From Protoeuglena noctilucae (taxonomy: Eukaryota > Chlorophyta > Pedinophyceae > Marsupiomonadales > Marsupiomonadaceae), in NCBI GenBank assembly GCA_958009085.1, contig OY253668.1:310001-374000 (forward strand): 64,000 nucleotides of DNA. Reading direction: 5' to 3'. This document shows, piece by piece, positions 56,927 to 64,000 of the stretch; position 1 is the first letter of the stretch; every line of letters begins with the position of its first letter. The position numbers and the translations under genes are program-made. The notes under the pieces are model-generated. The model was not told the DNA's origin, ran no database searches, and worked only from the letters and a program-made list of their open reading frames with translations.

Positions 56927-59900
56927 TCATCCCCCGCCGTTCGCCTCCCTCTCCCCACGCCGTCGCACGCCGTTGGCCGGCCGCGCACCGGCGTCGCCGA
57001 ACCCGTTGCCCGCCACCCCCGCGGCGCCCTCCCCAGCCCCGCCAGCATTCCCAACCGCGTTGCCACCCCCACCCCGCCCGTCACGCGCCCTGCCTGCCGG
57101 CCCCTCGCCCCCGTCAACCCCGGGCTCCGCGCCCCTGTGCCCCACCCTCAGCAAGAGACGCAGCACCGCTTGCAGGACCAGCACGGCCAGGCCCGCCCCC
57201 AACACCAGCACGATCGCCCGCCCCGCTTGGGCCCCCCACGATTCCCCCGCCGGCCACAGCCACGCCAAATCGATCCCCACCCTCGCCATGAGGTCGCCTA
57301 ACAGCCGGTGCACCTGCACGGCGGCTACGGCGGGGCCCCCGGCATGTCCCCTGGGCTGCGACAGGTCAAAGCCCTTGGGAAAGAGGTTGTCGCGCCCCAC
57401 GGGCACCCCGGCCCACTCTCCCTGGCGGAAGGCGCGGTCGTAGCTGATGTCAGGTCCCAGGAGGGCCCAAGGCAGGAGGGCCGCGAGGAGGAGTACGGTG
57501 CCGTGGAGGAAGCGGTGGTAGAGGAGGGCGAGGAGGGCGACGGCGGCCTCGGCAAAGGTGACGCTCGTGGCCCACGCGTGGTTGGCCAGCAGCACCGCCA
57601 TGGTCTGGTTCGGGGGCACACCCAGCCCGCACGCGTACATCCACGCAAGGTTGACCAGGCCCTGGCAGGACTGGTACGACGCGGCTGCCGTGTGGTACAT
57701 GGCAGCGGCGTGGATGTAGCCCACCTCCTGGTCGCTGCGGGGGCGACGCGGGGCTGGTGCCAGGTTCGGGTGTCGGTTGCGGTGGGTGAGGGTGTGACAG
57801 CAGCAGGGAGCAGGGGGGCATGGCAGCGTCACCTTGCGTCGCCAATGTAGTAGTCCAGGGCGTTGAGCACTGAGCCAGAGGGCTTGCCCGGGTCAGGGCC
57901 CAGATCCAAGCCCTCCTGCGCGCAGAAATGCAACGGGTCGCTCAGGTCATGCATAAGCGGCCCTCCGCTTGTGAGCGCTGAGCAAAGAAAGAGTGAGCAG
58001 AGTGGTTCTCGGCAGGCTTTGACGCCACTCGCCTCAGTCATGCGGTAGAAGACGTCTCCAGCCAGGTTATACCCCAGGTCTGCGATCCAGCCCGCCACGT
58101 CGTGCCCCAGCTCCTGCTGCGTCGCTGCCAGGGCGAGCCGAATGGCCTGCATGAACGTGGGTGGCGACGTTGAATCAGAGTGCGAACAAGTTATGCTGAG
58201 GTGTCGGAAACAGATGTTGAAAAGAAATGTGAACAATCCCTGCCCTTCCCAGCCAGCCCGCAGGTCTCCACCCACAGGAACCTCCACCCGCTCACCGCTT
58301 GCTCCTGGTGCTGTCCTCGGTACCCCTTGCCCCTATAGACCATCCACGCCGCGTTGAGGGAGCCAGCCGCCACGCCTACCTCGGACGCTGCGAGGAGAGG
58401 ACCAACGGTGATTAGCTGCCAACTCAGCCACCAACACATCGCACATGCGCTCGTCCCCATGCAGCTCAGCACCACTAGCTTGGCTATCAATACTTAGCAC
58501 ATGCGTTCAAGCCCATGCAGCTCACGCTCACCCTGCGCGTATTTGAACAACGCCTGCCAGTAATCGGGTGCGTGATGCACGATTGCGACGGGCTTGCCCT
58601 TCTCGTCGTAGCGCTTCTCCTGCGGGTGAGGGGCAGCCATTGCTCGCCTGCTGTGGCGAGAGCGTCGCAGGCCACGCGCATGTGCGCCGCTGAACTCCGT
58701 CGTCTCTCCCACTCCCCTTGCCAACCATGCGCCCTGCCCACGCCCCACACACCTTCCACCCGCCTCGCCAACCATGCGCCCTGCCCACGCCCCGCGCACC
58801 TTCCACCCGTCGTGGAGCTCCCGCGCCTCCTCAAGCGCCGGTACGCCCCACGCCCGCAGCACGTAGTTCCTCAGGAACATCTCCGCCTCTCCCTTGTCTG
58901 ACGTGACGTAGTCGATCCCCTCCGTCATCATGGACTCCCGGTTCACTGCGCGAATGCATAGCACATGTCGCGGTGTGCCTGGCTCACCAAACCAGCGGGC
59001 CTCTGAACTCCCCTCACTACCACAACCTTTTCACGAAAGCCCCTCACACCAGCTCCCCGCCCTCACCAGCGTCCAAATCCACGAGGAAGCTCGGGGCGAG
59101 GAGCTTGCCGATCATGAGAGGAGCGTGGAAGTAGTTCCTGGATCGCAGGGCGGGAGGTGTGACGGATGTCGCCACGCCATGCCGGCAAGCGTATCGCACT
59201 TCGGTGCCGTTGCCACCCCCCCGTGCAGCGCACAGGTGTAACTTGGAGCGTGTAATAAGGGACACGGCGCTTGCTATCGCTATCGCCTCGCTGCTGCCGG
59301 TGGCCCGCACCTGTAGTCGGCTTCAAAGTAATAGTTAAGTGCCCGAGTAACGTTCTTGGTCAGCCCGCCCAGCCCCAAGCGGTGGTAGTGGCCCAGCTGG
59401 TACAGAGCGATGGGCTCGTAGTGGGGGTGCGCGGCAGCTGCGGGTGGGGTTGTGGTGTCCGGCCCAGTGGGACGACCGGCAGGTGCTGGCGAGGCACGCA
59501 ATGGTGCGACGGGCGCCGCCACAGCCGACAGCCCCAAGCATGCAACTCCTGCGCTGTCCAGTACCCATCACTGAGGTCAAGCTCACCTGTTTCGAAGTGG
59601 ATCCGCGCCTGCGTCTGGTTGGCCGCCATGCCCCCCGCACCGTGGTGGTAGAGCACACCCAGAACCCTGGGAGGGAACGCGAGGACAAGCCATCATTCTC
59701 GACACGAGTACGTGCGTGAAACAGACGTGCTTTCTGCCCCTCACCGATGCGTGTAGGCACCCCCACCAATCGCACTAGCACTCCCGCGCTCACCGGTCGG
59801 CGCGCATCGGCATTCCCACCCCTACACCTCACCAGTATGAGCTGACAATCCCACCCTCGCCGCTCACCGGTGCGCGTTGGCGTACCCCTGACCCGCCGAC

Positions 59901-61818
59901 CTCTTGAACAGCTCGACAGCCTCCGTCACATTCTGGCGGCGCCCGTGCCCATGGAAGGCCATCACGCCCCGGTTGAACTGAACCGCCGCGTTGTCCGGGT
60001 CCAGCTGAGCCAGCTCATCGTACGCGCCCTCCAGGTCCTCGTCGCGCCCCACTCCCTGCGCCATCCGCCAGACCCGCCGGACCTTGGCCTCCAAGTTTCC
60101 TGCAATGGCGCACAGACAGAAGGACGTCATTGGGGCATGAAATGACAACATGCGACGACTGGTTCCATGAGCCTTGCGGCACGTGCAACCACACTCAGCC
60201 GCGGCCCGCCCACCCCAGTTACACGCCCCTGCTCGCTGCTCTCACCGAGCTCAGCCGCCTCTTCCTCCAGATCCATCGTGTCCTCACTCAGAAGCGGATC
60301 CTCCCACTCGTAGATGTTGTTATATTCCCGCAAACTCAGGAGCGCAGGGTACATTGGGACGCGTGTGTCGTAACCAGACTTGCTCATTGTCTCCCACCGG
60401 AAAGCGTCCTCCGCGACAAAGAGCAGGCGTCGCAAGCCCTGCGTGTGAGCAGGCCAGAGGAAGACGATTGCCAGGGTCAATGTCGCCACCTTCACAATCC
60501 ACGCGGCGCCAAGCAGCCCTGGTGTATGGCCCTGCCTGTGGCGACCATCAGCGCCGGCACTGCCTTCAGCCCGCACCTCCAAAGCGAACTCCGGCACACC
60601 CCGCCCCGTCAGGTATCGGTCCGCGAGCGCAGCCTCCGCGTGCCAGCAGCCCACCCTGGCTGCCAGGTGCTCCAGCTGCACGGCCGCGGCCTCATCATGC
60701 GGCAGGACATCCTCAGCAATCCCTGGGTAAGGCCACAGGACAGGAGGGCTTCTTGAAAAGGAGCAGCATCAGCAACGGCAGTGGCGAGGCGCTGCAGTGA
60801 AGTCACGAAACGGCTGGCACGGGCGGAGGACAGAAGAGGTATGGGACATCTCGTTCCAACCCAAATGCCACGAGGCCCAGCTCACCGGTAGAGAGCAGCA
60901 CGGCGAGGTAGTGCGGGGCGCATGCGTTGGTGAACGCGAAGATGAGGGCCTGGCTGGAGCGGACGTCGAGGGCGTAGGCGCTGGGGCTCGACAGCACGTG
61001 CAGTAAGTTCCTCGCCGTCACCGCGTTGAGGCCCATCGCGTTCAGGACCACTTCCGGGACTGGTTCATCTGCGGAAAGGGCGAGGGCGGACGGGTGGAAC
61101 TGCTTTCCACACGAGCGGGCGGCGCTGCAGCGCTGGAGGCAGCTTGACGCACCTAGGCGCGGATCCGGAGCCATGCCGGCCAAGTTGTGCCGGTCCGTCA
61201 TGAGGCGAAGAGCTTCCTGTGCAGGCGGGTTGGGGAAAAGCGACTGCAGGAGGGCGGCAACGCACAAACGACGTACGCAACGAGCTTCCCAAGCTGCACA
61301 CCTCAAAGTCCAGGCCCACACGCTCGGCTAGAGGCCGGAGGATGGTCATGTAATGGCTTTCGGCCACTTGACCGTGCGTGCGCCCGACCAGGGCCACGTG
61401 CTCCACCCGCAGCCTCGACGGCGGGGCGTCCTTCACAATCGACGCAATGCCGACGCTGATCTGCATTAGATGTCGAATCCCACCCTGCGATGCGCAGACT
61501 GAGACCCGTGTTGCACCCACCGACAGCGCAATTCTGCCCGCTCCGGGGAGGACAGCGGGGCTAGCGCGCCCCGAAGCTCCTCAGAATGCAGCAGCCTGAA
61601 GCGCCCACCTTTACGTCCACGGGCCCGCTCAGCCCAAACAACATGTCCTCCGCTGCATCGAGCTCCGTCGGCGAGTCGTCATCGCTGGCCAGCGACACTC
61701 CCTTCCCATTGGCGCCGATCGAGTCGCCCTCTGCGACGCCTCGCGCCACAGCGAGCAGGACGAGGGCCAGCACGGCCAATGCGAGGACCCGGACTGGACT
61801 GGAGACCATCGCGGGCAT
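56927..61818 (-). CDS. Sel1-repeat ER membrane protein, HRD3/SEL1L-like
   Basis: The start at 61818 encodes a signal peptide (MPAMVSSPVRVLALAVLALV, then LLAVARGVA). An unrecognised N-terminal part follows: RHLMQISVGIASIVKDAPPS, VEHVALVGRTHGQVAESHYM, TILRPLAERVGLDFE, NPPAQEALRLMTDRHNLAG. Sel1/TPR-like helical pairs come next: IAEDVLPHDEAAAVQLEHLA, EAALADRYLTGRGVP; AVQFNRGVMAFHGHGRRQNV, ELFKRSAGQGYANAH; VLYHHGAGGMAANQTQARIH; CQGLVNLAWMYACGLGVPPN. Near the end are hydrophobic spans (LLALLYHRFLHGTVLLLAAL; AIVLVLGAGLAVLVLQAVL) and a Gly-rich tail. A lumenal Sel1 array with a C-terminal anchor is the plan of HRD3/SEL1L, the scaffold of the HRD1 ligase in ER-associated degradation. Many introns; several joints are not resolved. 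Another Sel1 ER protein is possible. Confidence 0.62.
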
Positions 61819-62179
61819 GCCTCTACAAAACGAAACCGCCCTCATCCCACCCAGTTCTTGCCGATGCACATGATGCAACCTCCGTCCTTGACAGGGACGG
61901 GGTCTCCACCCTCCCAGCAATGCTCAGGACTGCTGCGCCCGCCGCGCCTTCCTCTCGAGCCGCGCCAGAGCCCTGGCGTGTTATGCCGAGCCAGCAGCAG
62001 GAGTTCGACGCGAGCGACGCGCCGATGCGTCCGCGGCGATTGGAATCCGTACGTACAGTGTTCAAGCAAATGCTATGTCAGGCCGCCCACGGGGAGGACA
62101 GCCTGTGCGCGGCATGACTCGGCGGCCCTGCCACGTTGTGAAAGAAGAGCACCCAGGCGCGCGATTCCTCGCAGCGCTC
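61819..62179. other. Intergenic between petM and the Sel1 gene
   Basis: About 360 bases on the minus-strand path from the petM stop to the Sel1 start. An upstream Met for the Sel1 gene exists at 61920. No other gene or RNA is recognised. Confidence 0.4.
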
Positions 62180-63007
62180 TCACAGCTCGATCTTGCCGTC
62201 CTCCACCAGCGACTCAACCCGGAGAAGGATGAACCCGAAGGCGAGACCCTGCAGGCACGGCACGGCCGCATGCGTGGGCATGCCGGGACGCGCGCAGAGG
62301 GCGCAGGGAGTCGCCCCGCCGAGTCATCCACCAGTCGACCGACTGCCGCGTCCATCGGCAGCGTCCAGGGCGGGCCAGGGCCGTCGCTCACCACAAGAGT
62401 GATGCCAAACATCACAGCCGACGTCCCCGCGATGAACCCCGCCTCGCCGGCGACCTGCGCCACCTCCACCGGCACAGCCTGCGAAAAAACAGCGCGCTGG
62501 GACCGTCGTGAGCGCGCGAGCGCGGCCCGGGGCGACGGGAACGGCCCGCCTGACTCGTGGGGCTTCCTACTACCCCGCACGCGGCAGAAGCAGCAACGCC
62601 CGGCGCACCTGCGCGACGATAGCCTTGCGAGCCACCGGGGCGCGAGCCATCGCCGCCGCGGGCGCCAGGGACCTGCGATCAAGACGGATCGATTTCGGCC
62701 CATCAGTTGCCCGCCCGCGAGACACCGCGACGGCATGCGGCGTCGACGCGCCGCGCGTTCGCCGCTTCCAGCTGGCTCGCGAGCGCGCCAGCCCGCGCGA
62801 CGCGCTGCGGCAGCACGCAATCTGCCCCGTCCCAGCACGCGGGCGCGCGAGCCCCGTTCCCGACCATCCCGCGAAGCGAGACCGGCGACATTCGTGGGGT
62901 GGGACCGGTGCGAAGCGCGGCTGCGGACCTGGGAGCAGGCAGCCTGGGGCCGGCCTTGGCCTGGGTCGCCGCGAGGGCGGGGGCCGTCGACGTCAGCGCG
63001 GATGCCA
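62180..63007 (-). CDS. PETM: Cytochrome b6f complex subunit 7 precursor (PetM)
   Basis: The nuclear precursor of a small thylakoid membrane subunit that stabilises the b6f dimer linking photosystems II and I. Exon 1 from ATG 63007 encodes MASALTSTAPALAATQAKAG, then RLPAPRSAAALRTGPTP, a typical chloroplast transit peptide. After an intron ending TTTTTTCGCAG the mature part reads VPVEVAQVAGEAGFIAGTSA, VMFGITLV; a second GT-AG intron leads in phase to GLAFGFILLRVESLVEDGKI and EL, then TGA at 62180. The mature sequence is nearly that of Chlamydomonas PetM (GEAEFIAGT..., then VGLAIGFVLLRVESLVEEGK), with one membrane span. The first donor is not settled. A Met seven codons upstream (63029 region) is an alternative start. 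Its presence means the organism is photosynthetic or recently was. Confidence 0.93.
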
Positions 63008-64000
63008 TCTCTCCCACCACGAAAGTCAAAGCAGCATGGCCGTCCCGCGCGCGGCCCGGCGACGGAAGTGTCCCGGCGAAAAAATCTTGTCAGACCTGGT
63101 GTTTCGATGGCCACGACGCCGGGACGATGAGAGCAAGCGCGTCTCCTTCGCGACCACATTCTCGACGCCCTGATGCCGCGCAGGCGTCTTCATTTCACCC
63201 GCTAGGCTTCGCTGACGGACGCCCTGCTCGCAGCGCAGGCGCGACGCTGAGTTTCTCCTCAGAACATTTGCCTGTCCGCTGAGATTAGGCTTTCGAGTTG
63301 CTCTTGCTCCCGTGCAGGTCTCCCTCTGTCGAGCCGGTCGGCGCAGGCGCTCGTCGCCGCAACTGTCGCTCGTGGGGGTTCCTCCCGCGCCTGGGCCTGA
63401 TAGTTGGCTAGGTTGCGAAGACATCGCCAGCACCGATGCAGCCCGAGGATGACGGTGAATCGTCGCCCTACCGATTCTGCCTCAGCCGAGACGTGCACGC
63501 TTCCGTCCAGGTCACCGTCCGAAGGTGAGCGCGCTGGTCGCTGCGAGGGGCGTCTTGATAGCACCGATGGATGCATTTGGTCTTGACAGCTAGTCGCCGG
63601 GCCGAATGCCCCGCCCGGGGTCCCCCGCAGCCTCCTGCGCATCGTGCCGACACTGTATGGGAACCTCAGCGCCGCGGACTTCGCGGCTGAAGGCCGCACG
63701 CCGAGTCCGGAAGTTCTATCGATCTCTGCGGACCTCTCGCTGTGCTCCGGGGGCGAGACGGTGGGCCCGCTGGTGACCTTGGGCCCTGCAAACTACAGCG
63801 GGGCACGGCCAGGAGGCGCGGGCCCCAAGCTCTCCCCCCCCGCGGCCAGGGCCCACGCCCAGGCGTCGCAGCAGGATGCGTTGGCGCAAAGCGTTGTTGA
63901 GGCATGCTCGTGGAGGGACCACACGCTGCAGGCGAGGCCGGAGATGCGTCACGATGTCACTGCCCTGGGCCGGTGCGACGTCGGTCACCCCTGATGCACC
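63008..64000. other. Right-edge stretch without a recognised gene
   Basis: Nearly 1 kb upstream of petM. One plus-strand open frame (63644-63994) reads PTLYGNLSAADFAAEGRTPS and PEVLSISADLSLCSGGETVG, which has more protein-like composition than the surrounding frames, and might be an exon of a gene continuing to the right. I recognise no family and no splice-confirmed structure, so I do not call it. The part next to petM should be its promoter. Confidence 0.3.

Noticed and set aside
63644-63994. Plus-strand open frame at the right edge as a gene
   Set aside because: Composition is somewhat protein-like, but there is no recognised family, no clear start and no splice evidence within the window.
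1-64000. Transposons, LTR elements, virus-derived genes
   Set aside because: No reverse transcriptase, integrase, transposase, capsid or terminal-repeat signature was seen on either strand.

Overview
This window is nuclear DNA of a green alga. It is very GC-rich and compact, and almost every gene is broken by short introns (about 60-200 bases) with GT-AG or, unusually often, GC-AG ends. Plant-lineage content includes a nuclear precursor of the cytochrome b6f subunit PetM, a plastid acyl-ACP thioesterase, a plant-type histidine phosphotransfer protein, a MUSE13/TRAF1-like MATH protein and a plastid-type isopropylmalate isomerase. Motile-cilium genes (CFAP298, CFAP210, a CCDC81-like HU-domain protein) argue for a lineage that makes, or recently made, flagella. 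A trebouxiophyte or other chlorophyte fits; I cannot place it more closely from sequence alone. No transposon, virus-like element, CRISPR array, tRNA or rRNA was recognised. There is one 200-N assembly gap at 25678-25877.

Layout. 0-10 kb: a partial CCDC81-like gene on the minus strand, then five plus-strand genes (a small membrane protein, an Ala/Glu-rich protein, MLF, TCF25, a Tyr/Arg-rich unknown), then PSMG1 (minus). 10-24 kb: the CRL4 substrate receptor CDT2 (plus), a LysM-thioredoxin-membrane protein (minus), an SLC25A39/40 carrier (plus), an EXS-domain protein (minus) and the isopropylmalate isomerase large subunit (minus). 24-36 kb: an SRSF3/RSZ-like splicing factor (plus), the gap, a MATH coiled-coil protein (minus), acyl-ACP thioesterase (plus), a small basic protein (minus), an Smr protein (plus) and an HPt protein (minus). 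36-50 kb: CLPTM1 (plus), DNA ligase IV (minus, over 7 kb) and a Der/EngA GTPase (plus). 50-64 kb: CFAP210 (minus), CFAP298 (plus), Aurora kinase (plus), a Sel1-repeat ER protein (minus) and petM (minus).

Most genes sit in divergent pairs separated by 190-770 bases, or in convergent pairs whose stop codons lie 6-360 bases apart. The divergent pairs are natural candidates for shared promoters. The most interesting is CFAP210/CFAP298, two ciliary genes read away from one 474-base interval.

Most worth a second look: recurrent GC-AG introns with an AG|GCGAG donor in three or more genes; the LysM + APS-reductase-like thioredoxin + multi-span membrane protein, for which I found a phase-consistent six-exon model; a PIP-box-like motif at the end of CDT2; a stop-free 198-base intron in the HPt gene; and the ciliary gene set. 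Functions are assigned by recognising family motifs by eye; no database search was possible.
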